A stretch of 64,000 nucleotides of DNA, taken from positions 62,501-126,500 of the forward strand of contig CAMRHE010000168.1 of assembly GCA_947044405.1 (NCBI GenBank). Direction: 5' to 3'. Positions 48,893 through 60,178 of the stretch are shown in pieces. This DNA comes from Leptodactylus fallax (lineage: Eukaryota; Chordata; Amphibia; Anura; Leptodactylidae). The translations under genes were made by a program, and so were the position numbers. Each line of letters opens with the position of its first letter. The stretch's first letter is position 1. Below the pieces are notes generated by a model. The model saw only the letters and a list, made by a program, of their open reading frames with translations. It did no database searches and was not told the DNA's origin.

Positions 48893-49039
48893 GCATTCAC
48901 CATACTGGATAAACACCACTATATTTGGATAGTGCAGATGTAAACGCACATGGGGATACCTAACAAGTTTGTTTCCATTATGTTTTTTTTTTTTTTAGTT
49001 AAAAAGGTGTAGTAACTTTTTTTTTTTTTTTTTTAATAC

Positions 49040-49130
49040 TTTTTCCTGTCCCACAAAAGGGACTTGAACCTGGGACCTGCTGATCACAAGAGCAATGTAC
49101 TGCAGTACATTGCACATAGGGAGCCTATGG
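49040..49130 (-). repeat. tRNA-like remnant with B box
   Basis: On the minus strand CAGGTCCCAGGTTCAAGTCC contains GGTTCAAGTCC, which fits the RNA polymerase III B box. ATTGCTCTTGTGATCAGCAG lies upstream. No A box or convincing cloverleaf was found, so this is at most a tRNA-derived SINE scrap, not a tRNA gene. Confidence 0.35.
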
Positions 49131-49429
49131 ATAGGCGGCCCCGATCTTGCCCCGGAAGCACACAGATGCCATGATCGCTATTGATTACAGCATCTCAGCT
49201 AGTCCAGAGTCTGGGCTATGTAATAAGTTATGTGCTCGCAGCATGGAAGTACTAATACGGCGCTGAGTGTTAAGTATATGCTCAGAGCGACATAATAGTG
49301 TGGAGCAGAAAAGGGGTTAACTGTCAGAGAAAAACCCAACAACCAGTTTTTAATGTCAGTGATATATTACCCAAAAAGTAAACATTAAAATAGACCCATA
49401 GACTTGAATTGGGTCCTTCAAGCTGGAAA

Positions 49430-49668
49430 AACAATGGCGACCTAAAATTGGAGACTCCACTGCAGAAACCGCCAAAAATTGTCGGAGAGAAAAGTCCCTG
49501 CATGAAGTACTTTTCTCTCTGCCTCTTTCAGTATGAAAACGACGGACCCCATAATAGTCAATGGGGTTTACCGGTGTCCGCGTGTAACCGCCATTTTAGC
49601 GGTCTGGCTCTCAGTCGTTAAGGTTCCCCAGTGGAGTCAGGCACAGATATGAACCTAGCCTTATTCAG
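49430..49668. mobile_element. MITE-D copy
   Basis: GGAGAGAAAAGTCCCTGCAT with ATGAAGTACTTTTCTCTC form a hairpin; GACGGACCCCATAATAGTC and the end ATGAACCTAGCCTTA match the family. Confidence 0.6.
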
Positions 49669-50129
49669 AACTTTCCAAACCTCTAATAGAAAACAGTTCC
49701 ACGTTCACTCTTCAGCGCTTTTTTCTTAGTTTACATTTTTTTGGTCCAAATTTAATATTCAACAACATTTTGAATATCTGAACATTTTGATTCATATCTA
49801 GCATCTGAGTTGCTGCAAAACTTGTCTTCAACTTTATATTTTGCTATTTTTACATCTTATAATGTATGGTGTCAGTCACAAGCGTTTACATTCACTGACC
49901 GAAAGCAAAGAACTTCAGATAAATGCACAAAATACGGTGTATTAGAAAGCTACACAACCTTTCATAATGCTACGTGAACATCCGCAGCGGAGAATACGTG
50001 GTGTCAGGCTGCATGGAGGACTTTTTCCTCTGGCAGTTTCAGTTTTAAAACTATAGACATTCAACAGACCCCATTATAGATAATGAGATCAGTCAGATTC
50101 CGTGTGTTACTTCCAATGGACCAGAACAA

Positions 50130-50700
50130 AGGAGTTTTCCTCTGCAGACTTTCTGTTCCCATTATACTTAGGGTTGGTTCACGCTTGCTCCCGGAGTCTG
50201 TCTGCCGTGAATCCGACCAAAATATCAGAAAAAAAAAGATAGGGAAAGGTTTGCAAGCGGTTTGTTTAAAAACCCATTCACTTCAATGGGTTTTTAAAGC
50301 AACCCGTAGGTGTCCGATTGCAGCCTCTGCGCCGCAAAGCCGCTTTTTTTGGTCAGACACAATCGGACACCTGCGGGTTGCTTTAAAAACCCATTAAAGT
50401 GAATGGGTTTTTAAACAAACAGCTTGCAAACCTTTCCCTATCCTTTTTTCTGATATTTAGGTCGGATTCACGGCGGACAGACTCCGGGCACAAGTGTAAA
50501 CCAACCCTTATACATATGGAAACTCTAGTGTTTTCCGTATAACTGACATGCTGCAATTTACAAAAACGCAATGGTTTTTGGAATTGCAGCATCTCCACTC
50601 CAGATATCTTTCTGCAAAGTGTGGATGGGATTAGCCAGAATCCCATCCACTTTGCAGGTACTGTAAAATGTCGTGTATTTGCAACAATGGGCACAGCCGT
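50130..50700. mobile_element. MITE-B interrupted by a palindromic MITE
   Basis: GAGTTTTCCTCTGCAGACTT before 50170 and ACATATGGAAACTC through AGCCAGAATCCCATCCACTT after 50507 join into the order seen in MITE-B at 1400-1702. The interruption is 50170-50507. Confidence 0.7.
50170..50507. mobile_element. Long-hairpin MITE, arms about 165 bp
   Basis: AGGGTTGGTTCACGC at the left is inverted as GTAAACCAACCC at the right, and pairing continues almost to the centre: ACAGACTCCGGG, GATAGGGAAAGGTTTGCAAG, TTTAAAAACCCATTCACTT, GGTGTCCGATTG all recur in inverse. TTATACTT (50162-50169) and TTATACAT (50508-50515) look like an 8-bp target duplication with one change, suggesting hAT. It has no coding content. 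Confidence 0.8.
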
Positions 50701-50756
50701 AGTTTATTTTAGGCAATTAAAATGAAGTGAATGAACAAAAAAAAAAGAAAAAAATA

Positions 50757-50993
50757 TTTCTTGGCATGACCATAATTTGCCTTCAAAGCAAATTCTTCTA
50801 GGTACACTTGAATGAAGTTTTTGAAGGAACTCGGCAGGGAGGTTGTTACAAATCTTGGAGAACTAACCACAGATCTTCTATGGAGGTAGGCTTGTTCAAA
50901 CCTTCTTTCTCTTTATGTAACCCCAGACAGACTCTGCCAATTCCAGGACCAATGCAGCCCTAAACTTGAAGGGAATCTCCATCATGCTTTACC
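50757..50993 (-). pseudogene. Tc1 transposase carboxyl-terminal fragment
   Basis: The minus frame reads VWGYIKRKKGLNKPTSIEDL then WLVLQDL and a stop, the carboxyl-terminal region of a Tc1-like transposase just after the catalytic glutamate. It continues with LPAEF-like and K-rich remnants. Upstream catalytic residues are missing. It is unrelated to the three larger Tc1 elements. Confidence 0.6.
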
Positions 50994-51180
50994 AGTGTCA
51001 GACTGGGATGTCTAGAGCCCACCAGTGGAATTTTTGCTAGGAGCCCACAGCCAGAACCCCTGCAGAACAGCTGTACCGAGACATTGCTGCTACAGGTAAT
51101 AACATGTCGGGAGCTGTGATGCTCACCCGCGATATGATGTGCACCACTGTACTACCTAAACCCAGCACTACACTATATAG

Positions 51181-51948
51181 CCGTGATGGTGAACCTATGG
51201 CACGCGTGCCAGAGAGGGCACGCAGAGCCCTCTCAGTTGGCACGCACACCGTCGCCATGATCGCTCACTAACGGGGAATCCGGTACAGGATTCCCTGTTA
51301 TTGAGTGATCACTTCTTTCTGAGCTGTCAGTGTAGCCTGCAGTCCATAGGACTGCGGCTTACACTGATTGCAGAGTTTAACCTCTGCCGCGACGCAGGCG
51401 TGATGTGAAGCATAACCTACTGTGTGGGGCCCCACTGTGAAGCATAACCTACTTTGTGGGGCCCCACTGTGAAGCATAACCTACTGTGTGGGGCCCCACT
51501 GTGAAGCATAACCTACTGTGTGGGGCCCCACTGTGAAGCATAACCTACTTTGTGGGGCCCAACTGTGAAGCATAACCTACTGTGTGGGGCCCCACTGTGA
51601 AGCATAACCTACTGTGTGGGGCCCCACTGTGAAGCGTATACTACTGTGTGGGGCCCAACTGGGAAGTGTATAATACTGTGCGGGGGCCACTGTGGAGCAT
51701 ATAATACTGTCTGGGGGCCACTGTGGAGCGCATTGTACTGTGTGGGGGCCCTTCACTATTTATATCACACAGTATCTGTTTTATAGCAGACATATGATAT
51801 TATTACAGGCTGTAATAACATCGCATGGCCACTATAAAACAGATCCTGGTTAATTTAAGGTTAAATTGCCTTGTTGGCACTTTGCGATAAATTAGTGGGT
51901 TTTGGGTGCAGTTTGGGCACTCAGTCTCTAAAAGTTTCGCCATCACTG
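51181..51948 (+). mobile_element. hAT non-autonomous element, copy 1
   Basis: CTATATAG stands exactly on both sides (51173-51180, 51949-51956), an 8-bp target duplication as made by hAT transposases. The ends are CCGTGATGGTGAACCTATGG and CTAAAAGTTTCGCCATCACTG. It contains GGCACGCGTGCCAGAGAGGG and a 32-bp minisatellite. Same family as 54181-55887, opposite orientation; no transposase. Confidence 0.93.
51408..51745. repeat. 32-bp minisatellite, about 10 units
   Basis: The unit is GTGAAGCATAACCTACTGTG followed by TGGGGCCCCACT. The first eight units are nearly identical; the last two or three (GAGCATATAATACTGTCTGG) are diverged, so the array grew from one side. Confidence 0.95.
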
Positions 51949-52077
51949 CTATATAGCAAGCAAGCAGCATGGTTCCTGGAATGGTTACCATTACCTATAG
52001 CTGAACTGTCCTAGTAAAGCTGATCTGCAGAGGGCCTGGCTGTCGGACCTCTGCAAGTGTATTATTGATTGCCTGTC

Positions 52078-52879
52078 TTAAAGGGGTCTTCCGGGCAAAT
52101 TATTTTTTTTTAAAAGGTTTGTCAGTGCTATTAATTGGTTAATAAGTACACCCATATACCTTTCGCAGTGTTTTGAGTGATTTCTGGGTTTCTCTGGGAG
52201 CTCCTGGCATCCATTGTTTACATGGTGTAGCTTCCTGCTGTGTAGCTTCCACACTACCTCCCCTCTCACTGCCCCCACTCCTCTCTCACTCCGTTACACC
52301 CCCTCCCTGTCTCCCTAGCTATCCCGCTGACTACTAGCCCTTCCCAACTAACTCAGTCCACTCCCCCCCACTGCATCATACTTACCCGTCTTCCTCTCTG
52401 GGAATGGCTCCTCTTTTTCTTTCAGTGTGCATAGGCTGGAGACGCCTCTCTTCCTCTCTGCTAGCAGGTGCACAGACCAGAAGTGCCTCTGACGCCTGCA
52501 CAGTAGATGGAGTGCCATCTCTATTGTGCATGTGTCACAAGCACCTCCAGACTGCGAAAGCGCTAGCAGAGAGGAAGAGAGGAGGAGCCGTTCTGGGAAA
52601 GGAAGACAGGTAAGTATGATGGGGTTGGGGGGGGGGGTAATGGTGACATTCCGTTCTGCACACAATACAGGTCTGGAAGCAGAAAGCTCCATCTGCTGTA
52701 TAGTGGCCGAGCGCCGTCACTGCAGCTCTGCTCCCACTGACATTAAGAAATGCCAAGATGCAGGGAAAGTGGCTCTTTACAGCTGATCAGCCCAGGGGCT
52801 GGGTGTCAGCTCCCAAACCGATCAGGTAGCCTGAGGATAGACTATAAAAAAAAAAATTAAGCCCAGACAACCCTTTTAA
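52078..52879. mobile_element. T2-like MITE, 0.8 kb
   Basis: It runs from TTAA 52078-52081 to TTAA 52876-52879; the left end TTAAAGGGGTCTTCCGGGC and the right end GCCCAGACAACCCTTTTAA are inverse. The internal CTCTTCCTCTCTGCTAGCAG and CGCTAGCAGAGAGGAAGAG form a further hairpin near 52449-52580. Same subfamily as 32198-32669. The several 60-114-residue frames are palindrome by-products. Confidence 0.75.
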
Positions 52880-54172
52880 TACACCCCCTAATGCCCCACA
52901 CTTTCATGTCGCCCCAAAGGATATCAGCCCCCATCACTGATCCCACACAATATAACGGCCTCATCAATGGTCCCCATACAGTATGGGGTACCAAAGAAGG
53001 GGGGAGGAAAGTGAAGTTACCCCTTCACTGGATCCCTTTATAGCAGTACTGAGTCATTACTTACCAGTCTTTCATTTATTTACATACGCAGTAGGCATGG
53101 CAGTAATGCTCTTACTGCTGGCAAAGAGCTGTTGCAATGCTTTGTGATAAAACAGTTGTCAAAACACCTGTTTGACAGCAGGTTATTCCACTCTCCCTTT
53201 GAAAGCATATGTGTCCTTGACCAAACAGTGTGCATGTCTATGGAAAGTCAGGAACAAGTGTTCAACCAGCTTTAAATTATTGTGAAATATACATAATCCC
53301 TCTTTCCTCGACATCAACTGTTGGGGAGGAGACAGGACACCCACATACACAAAGTAGTTGTGCAGACTTGCATTCATGGGCCTTAAGTGTTAATAGATAT
53401 GCACTAGCATACCGAGGCTCTCTAACACACCATCACCTAGACTTAGATAATAAGCAAGTTTGTTATTTAAACTTATTACTTGGCTGGTACTGACCTACAA
53501 AAGTGAACCCATCAACATCAAGGCTCTTTAAAATGTTCTTTAACACAGTTTATATGGTCTGAAAATCTGACACCTGATACAAATATAGCACATGACAAAA
53601 ATGGTCCCATGCAAATTTAGAAGGAAGTATAGAACTTAGAGGGTTCATAGCAGGACTTCAGAGGCTCCTGAAGTGAAGGACAAAAGTCCATAATGCACAT
53701 GCTGAGCTGAATGTGCACGTTGACCTAGCATCATTACATCACCAAGCCGCTTATGTTAGAGAACCAAGAATATACAATAGAAAAAAAGGTAGGAATTTTT
53801 TTGATGCATTGAAAATAGCACAAAAGAACTGTTTATGCAAATACCATATTTTACAGCCAAGTAGGATCAGATCCCATCAGAGGAAGGTAGGAATAATTTC
53901 CCAAACAGCAGAAGTAGTTAAAACCAGCAAGCTTTACCAACCAGTCTATAATTTCACTTCTCTGTATAACTTGAAGGTGTATGTCCCTCATTCTACAGAT
54001 TAAGAATCAGAAACTACTTTAAAACTTCTGCTTTCCCAAGTCTGTCTCTACAGGTATAATTTTAGGTTAACCTTTTAGTGTAAAAAAATAAATAAAGATC
54101 CTAAAAGGTAGAAGGACATTCTCCAGGTCATTGTGCTCATCACCTTGGAGAAGACTGCAGGGACAGAGATAA
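52880..54172. other. Intron sequence without recognised genes
   Basis: The first 150 bp are C-rich and repeat-like (GATATCAGCCCCCATCACTG). The rest, 53050-54170, is ordinary intron with no exon, RNA gene or named element. Confidence 0.5.
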
Positions 54173-54180
54173 CTATAGAC

Positions 54181-55887
54181 CAGTGATGGCAAACCTTTTA
54201 GAGACCGAGTGCCCAAACTGCAACCCAAAACCCACTAATTTATCGTAAAGTGCCAACACGGTAATTTAACCTTAAATTAACCAGGATCTGTTTTATAGTG
54301 ACCGTGCAATGTTATTACAGCCTGTAATAATATCACATCTGCTATAAAACAGATACTGTGTGATATAAATAGTGAAGGGCCCCCACATAGTACAATTCGA
54401 TCTGAAGTGGCCCCCAGATAGTACTATATACTCCAGAATGGCCCCCAGACAGTATTATATGCTTCACAGTGAGCCCCCACATAGTAGTTTATGCTTTACA
54501 GTGGGGTCCCACACAGTAGTATATGCTTCAGTGGGGCCCCACACAGTAGTTTATGCTTCACAGTGGGCCCCCACACAGTATTATATGCTTCACAGTGGGG
54601 CCCCACACAGTATTATATGCTTCACAGTGGGGCCCCACACAGTATTATATGCTTCACAGTGGGGCCCCACACAGTATTATATGCTTCACAGTGGGGCCCC
54701 ACACAGTATTACATGCTTCACAGTGGGGCCCCACACAGTATTATATGCTTCACAGTGGGGCCCCGCACAGTATTACATGCTTCACAGTGGGGCCCCGCAC
54801 AGTAGTATATGCTTCACAGTGGGGCCCCGCACAGTAGTATATGCTTCACAGTGGGGCCCCGCACAGTAGTACATGCTTTACAGTGGGGCCCCACACAGTA
54901 TTACATGCTTCACAGTGGGGCCCCACACAGTATTACATGCTTCAGAGTGGGGCCCCACACAGTATTACATGCTTCACAGTGGGGCCCCACACAGTAGTTT
55001 ATGCTTCACAGTGGGGCCCCACACAGTAGCATATGCTTCACAGTGGGGCCCCACACAGTAGCATATGCTTCACAGTGGGGCCCCACACAGTATTATATGC
55101 TTCACAGTGGGGCCCCCGCCCAGTATTATATGCTTCACAGTGGGGCCCCGCACAGTATTATATGCTTCACAGTGGGGCCCCACACAGTAGTATATGCTTC
55201 ACAGTGGGGCCCCGCACAGTAGTATATGCTTCACAGTGGGGCCCCGCACAGTAGTATATGCTTCACAGTGGGGCCCCGCACAGTAGTATATGCTTCACAG
55301 TGGGGCCCCGCACAGTAGTATATGCTTCACAGTGGGGCCCCGCACAGTAGTATATGCTTTACAGTGGGGCCCCGCACAGTAGTATATGCTTCACAGTGGG
55401 GCCCCGCACAGTAGTATATGCTTTACAGTGGGGCCCCACACAGTAGTATATGCTTCACAGTGGGGCCCCGCACAGTAGTATATGCTTTACAGTGGGGCCC
55501 CACACAGTAGTATATGCTTTATAGTGGGGCCCCACACAGTAGTTTATGCTTCACAGTAGGCCCCTACACACTAGTTTATATGACTTACCTAGTCCCATGA
55601 AAAGCTGCAGTCCCACGAAGAACGTCCTCCTCATTCCGCTCGCGTGCGCTGATGACTGACGTCATCACGCCTGCGTCGGGGCAGAGGTTACACTCCGCAG
55701 TCAGTGTAGGCCGCGGTTCGGACCGCGGCCTACACTGACAGCTCAGCCGAAAGACGCGATCGCTCACTAATAGGGAATCCTGTACCGGATTCCCCATTAG
55801 TGAGCGATCATGGCGACGGCGCGCGTGCCAGCTGAGAGGGCTCTGCGTGCCCTCTCTGGCACGCGTGCCATAGGTTCGCCATCACGG
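54181..55887 (-). mobile_element. hAT non-autonomous element, copy 2
   Basis: CTATAGAC stands exactly on both sides (54173-54180, 55888-55895). The ends are CAGTGATGGCAAACCTTTTA and CCATAGGTTCGCCATCACGG. Relative to copy 1 it is inverted: its right part (55650-55887) with GGCACGCGTGCC and the GAATCC-CCGGATTCC hairpin equals the left part of copy 1. The 1.2-kb minisatellite accounts for most of its greater length. No transposase. Confidence 0.94.
54370..55580. repeat. 32-bp minisatellite, about 37 units
   Basis: The unit CACAGTAGTATATGCTTCAC then AGTGGGGCCCCG is the inverse of the unit at 51408-51745. Variants (TATT for TAGT, CACA for CGCA, TTTA for TTCA) occur in blocks: TATT/CACA units on the left, TAGT/CGCA units on the right. 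Since 32 is not a multiple of three, all plus frames stay open; none is a gene. Confidence 0.97.
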
Positions 55888-55895
55888 CTATAGAC

Positions 55896-56710
55896 CATCT
55901 TTCTGCATTACATTTTGGCCAGGCCTACACTTATTACCATTATCCTAGAGAACTGCATTACTGGTGGAGGATGTGACATGAACATTAAAAGTATGTTGTG
56001 AGATAAAAGCATACAAATACAACAAAGCAACAGCAAAAAGCAGCGTAGGATCTACAGTATACAGAAAGCATGTACAATGTTTAGTTACAAGATGTTGCTT
56101 AAAAGTATACGGAATCTCAACAAGACAATGCTACTTGTATATGTCAAAGAAATAGAGCTGCAAGCACAATACATTGCCATCTACTGTATTAAGAACTGTA
56201 AGAGCCTATGTGACATCACATTGTATTGCAGCTGTCAGAAGAACAATTTGCATGTTATACCAAGGCGCTATGCATTGAATGCTGTCTTCATTACAACAAG
56301 GCTTTTACTCTACTCCTACTTGGCATGTTCTAGAATTCTGAAGACCAACAAAAATCTAACCTGTGGACTAAAGCAAGGGTCATATTCCCAGTATAGCCAG
56401 TTTTCAGGAATTCACTGGGACAACTGGTATTTTAGGTCTGTAAATATGTGTTTACATTAAAAAAAAGAAGGATATTCAGTTTTGGAATATTACAATCCAT
56501 ATCCAAAACAGCAGATAAAGGATTGTAGCAAGGATATCTCCCAAATTATATTAGAGATATCAGAGCTGGTATAGATGACTGACAAGCTAGGAAGATCATT
56601 AACAAGGCAGCCACAATGTGGCAAGGTACCATATAGGGGAAGAAAGTGAATGGAAAGAACAACTTACAGATATTCTAGTGTATTGCAAAATAGCTGCCCT
56701 TGAAAAAATG
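55896..56710. other. Intron sequence without recognised features
   Basis: No element or exon was recognised; the 127-residue plus frame at 56077-56460 has no family resemblance. Confidence 0.5.
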
Positions 56711-56800
56711 GCTGCTTATGACAAGATGTTTATGATAGACAGGCCAGAAGTAACCTTAATTTGAACCCAGTACCTGTACTGAGATTTCATATCCATACTG

Positions 56801-56982
56801 ATTAGATCACAGGACGCTGTTTAAAGTGATATCTATATGTACATGCAAAATTAGATCACAGGATGCTGTTTAAAGTGATATCTATATGTACATGCTAATT
56901 AGATCACAGGATGCGGTTTAAGGTGATATCTATATGTACATGCTAATTAGATCCCAGGACACTGTTTAAGGTGATATCTATA
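56801..56982. repeat. 47-bp direct repeat, four units
   Basis: Units of TTAGATCACAGGATGC, then GTTTAAAGTGATATCTATAT and GTACATGC repeat four times with few changes; the last is truncated. Spacing is about 46-48 bp. Such repeats are common in LTR enhancers but are also ordinary tandem repeats. Confidence 0.88.
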
Positions 56983-57329
56983 CCAACCAGATCAACAGGT
57001 TATATTTACAGGTCCATACTAATTATTTCAAAGGAGCAACTCTGTTTGAAGCATATATGTCAGAAGACATATTCAAATGGAAATTGGCCCCTTCCACATG
57101 AATATGAGCTTGGATAAGAGTAAAAGGGCTTACAGAGGTGTATCACTTCTGTAACCGCCCACAGTATGACATACACAAAAGGGTATATGATGGGAAACTT
57201 CCCCCAGCATTAGTGTTGCATTTCTTGAGGGCAGATCATTGGGGACGCCTGCTGATGCTGCATGCTAGCACATGGCTGAGTGATGCTTCCTACAGATACC
57301 CTTATCAGAACTAAGCTTAGCAGTGTTGT

Positions 57330-57720
57330 AAGTATTTGATTTGATTACCGTGCTATACCTGCTGTATTGTAAGTGTTGAATATATATCATAGTTTGATTG
57401 TCTTTGATATTTGATTAGACCTTGCTTTATTGCAAGGGTTGATTTTGATATACTTTCTGATACTTTTAAGTGTTGTAAGTATTTGATTATATATCACAGT
57501 TTGATTGACTGTGATATTTGATTATATCATAGGTTTGAGTGACTTTGATATTTGATTATACCTTGCTATACCAGCTGTATTGCAAGGTTTGATTATACCT
57601 TCTAATATCTGTTATACTTTTCCTTGTTGTAAGACCTTTTTACTATACTTTTCCCTGTTGTAAGACCTTTTGACCTTTTGCTATACTTTTCTTTGTTGTA
57701 AGACCTTTTTTTTTTTCTAT
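57330..57720. repeat. Degenerate tandem repeats, possibly part of an LTR
   Basis: TTTGATTATA, TATTGCAAGG and GTGATATTTGATTATA recur from 57335 to 57600, followed by three CTATACTTTTC-TTGTTGTAAGACC units up to 57710. With the 47-bp repeats upstream, the plan (enhancer-like repeats, GGGTATATGATGGG at 57181, T-rich tail) resembles a solo LTR, but no TG...CA ends with target duplication and no gag or pol were found. Confidence 0.4.
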
Positions 57721-57829
57721 CTTCTTATGCGGATAGTCTAGTGTTTTTTTACTCTATAACTTTATTCTATTACACGGAATCTAAAGAATCTGGTTTCATT
57801 TGGCAATACATCTAGAAAAAGTATATAAA

Positions 57830-59206
57830 TATGTCGCAGAAAGCAGCCAACAATGTCTTCATGACCATGTCTCCAGCATGCCCACTAAAGACTATCAACC
57901 ATTATGGTATGTCAAGCAGTTAGAACCGTCATTTTAAAGTCACATCACATCATACTTGGCCAGTGAAGTGCATTAGGTCTGGATTACTTCCTGCAGGTCA
58001 TATCACCCCACCTATTATAGGTAAATTCACCTTCAGGTTTTTGCATGTAGTTTTTAAGGCCAAAACCTAGTACAGATCATAACAGGAGAGAAAGTATATA
58101 GGAGAGGTGATGCTCCTTCTCTTCAACTACTTCAAACTGCATCAAAAAACAGGAATGTGAAAATGCCTGACTGCGCAGAAAGCCTAAAAGAGGAAGACTA
58201 CATGAACAAAACTATTCTGAAGCTTAGCAGTCACCAATGTGCCCATACCCAACAATGACCATCGGTAATAAAGAAACTCTAGGAGAAGCATGCAATTTAT
58301 TTATTACATCGACTGTCCCTGCATAACAGGAAAGTGAGGGGTATGCCTGCAGATGTGAGCAGGGAAGAAGAGGTAGTTATATGAACAGGTTTTGTTCTAC
58401 AGAATGGGAACTCGCCCTCCCCGAGATCTATTCTGTCACTTCACTGACTCTTGTCTTCCTGCTACTTCTGCCAAATACTATAATTTACATTATTCCAGTC
58501 CATTAGATCCTGTAGCCTAAACCACTGTCTGATCAATGGTCAGGTTCCCAACAGTAAAATTACTACACAAAATCAGGCCACAGGTTAAAATGGAACTACG
58601 TATATAAAGGTGGATGGCTGTTAGAATTAAACATGTAAATATATTTCCGAAAATGTGCTACAGATAGGAAGATTTACAACTAATTAATGTGTGTCAATGT
58701 CCAATGGTACCTTGATCTTCTGTCAGCATTGACCCTGGTCCCCCAGCTACACTTCTGTTTTGTGCTTGAAACAAGAGCATGTTTCCACTGTCGCATGCGA
58801 AGCGGCTGACGCGCTCAGTGTAGTTAATAAGTCTGTCATAGTTGGTCTGTGTGGTGAAGCATCAGACACCCCGTTGATCTGTCGAAGTCTCAAGTATCTC
58901 CTTGCCCTAGATGGAAAAGCCCCAGGCGTTCCCCTTGGTCACTGCATTGGGCATGGACATTATATCATGTGACCTTCACTTTTATGATTGTCTTCTTACA
59001 GTCAACATGCAGAAGCATCAAGTTGTTAATTTAACCATAGCATTGTCTAGCAGGCTGTAATGTAAATAGCAGTTATATTACTGACACACAGTTAAGTTTA
59101 AGAAGTGAAAAGCAAAACCAGATGTTAATATATACTCAGCTGGATTTTAAAATAATGCAATATTCCTTTAAACTGTACACTACATTATTTCAGGTTGCAT
59201 AGCTTT
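57830..59206. other. Intron sequence without recognised features
   Basis: No repeat family or exon was recognised. The short plus frame at 58760-58972 has no family resemblance. Confidence 0.5.
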
Positions 59207-59536
59207 TTAAAGAGGACCTTTCATGTCCTCATGTATATGTGGCTTTCACCGTTATGTGCCCCGGAGCTGGAGCTATCAGTGGTCTTCGTTTCACCATCAG
59301 AAGGACGTTCCTGACAGTCTAGCTGGGCTGTGAGGAACTCCCCTCCTGATTGTACTTGTCCATAGACTTGTACCGTGGGGGCGTTCCTCACAGCTCAGCG
59401 TCATCGCTGGACTGTAAGGAATGCCCCCTCTGACAGTACAGGGCTATGGACGAGTACTGTCAGGGAGGGCGCACTGTTGGCTTTATAGCGGTATGTAAAA
59501 CCGTATGTGCCTGAGGACATGAAAGGTCCTCTTTAA
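59207..59536. mobile_element. MITE-A, complete, 25-bp perfect termini
   Basis: It is 330 bp between TTAA 59207-59210 and 59533-59536. Inverse ends agree over 25 bases, TTAAAGAGGACCTTTCATGT then CCTCA. The interior holds CTTGTCCATAGACTTGTAC and its partner GGGCTATGGACGAGTACTG. Close to the downstream side of the psd3 exon (262 bp away). Confidence 0.88.
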
Positions 59537-59797
59537 CTTCATTCTTTTTTATTTCACTCAAATTATTTTTTACTACAATATAAAAGAAAGGAGAAAAGGG
59601 CACAAGAGCGTGCCTCTCACCCATACTCTAGAAAATACACAGTTGACACAATGTAAATAAAATTTTTAATAACCGTGAAAGAAGGCCTATGGCATTTTTA
59701 AAGTAATCCTTCATGTTGATGCTAAGGTCGCCACAAATAATAAAATATCCCATAATATTGTGTCGTTTTGCTAAACCAGCAATGAGATGTGCCTTAC

Positions 59798-60178
59798 CTT
59801 CCTGAGATATCCAGCTCCTCACTTGTTTTACTTAATTCTACTTCTGTAGTATCATCCAACCCATTGCCATATGCTATAGTTATTCCACTGCCAGAGTCCA
59901 CTTTAAGAAACTCCTGTTCTCCATCAACAGATGCATTTTTCTCCAAATACTGGTTGCTTTCCTTGATTCTCTGCTGAATCATTGGTGTGAGTGGCATCTC
60001 AAAGCTGAAAAAACTATCTGGCTCATAGTATAAGGTGTCCAATGACTCCACACTGTAATACAGAGATGTATTGTCCAGTATGTTCTCAAACTGGGAGCTG
60101 TACAAATCCGTCGAGTCCTCAGAGCATCTCTTTGATCTAAAGGTATCTTCATATTGGTCATCAACCACAATCCTAGGA
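59798..60178 (-). CDS. psd3: psd3 exon: region before the Sec7 domain
   Basis: This 381-bp minus-strand exon has acceptor CTGTCTTTCTTCAAG before 60178 and donor GTAAGG after 59798. It is entered and left in the same phase and encodes SPRIVVDDQYEDTF, DLYSSQFENILDNTSLYYS, SLDTLYYEPDSFFSFEMPL, TPMIQQRIKESNQYLEK and ELSKTSEELDISG. The blocks SSQFENILDNTSLYYS and FSFEMPLTPMIQQRIKE match PSD3 as I recall it. No folded domain is known here; the region is acidic, serine-rich and probably disordered. An alternative AG seven bases further in (TCCTAG) is possible but would change the frame. The readable frame continuing to 60216 is intron. Confidence 0.92.

Noticed and set aside
49040..49130. tRNA gene
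   Set aside because: Only a B box is convincing; no A box, anticodon arm or acceptor stem can be drawn.
52348..52786. Overlapping frames of 69-114 residues on both strands
   Set aside because: They fall in the palindromic body of a TTAA MITE and mirror each other.
54372..55254. Many plus-strand frames encoding repeats such as MLHSGAPHS and FTVGPHTV
   Set aside because: They are three-frame translations of a 32-bp tandem repeat; the unit length is not a multiple of three and no start, domain or splice context supports coding.
56711..57830. Endogenous retrovirus provirus
   Set aside because: No gag, pol or env similarity on either strand near it; at most a solo LTR.
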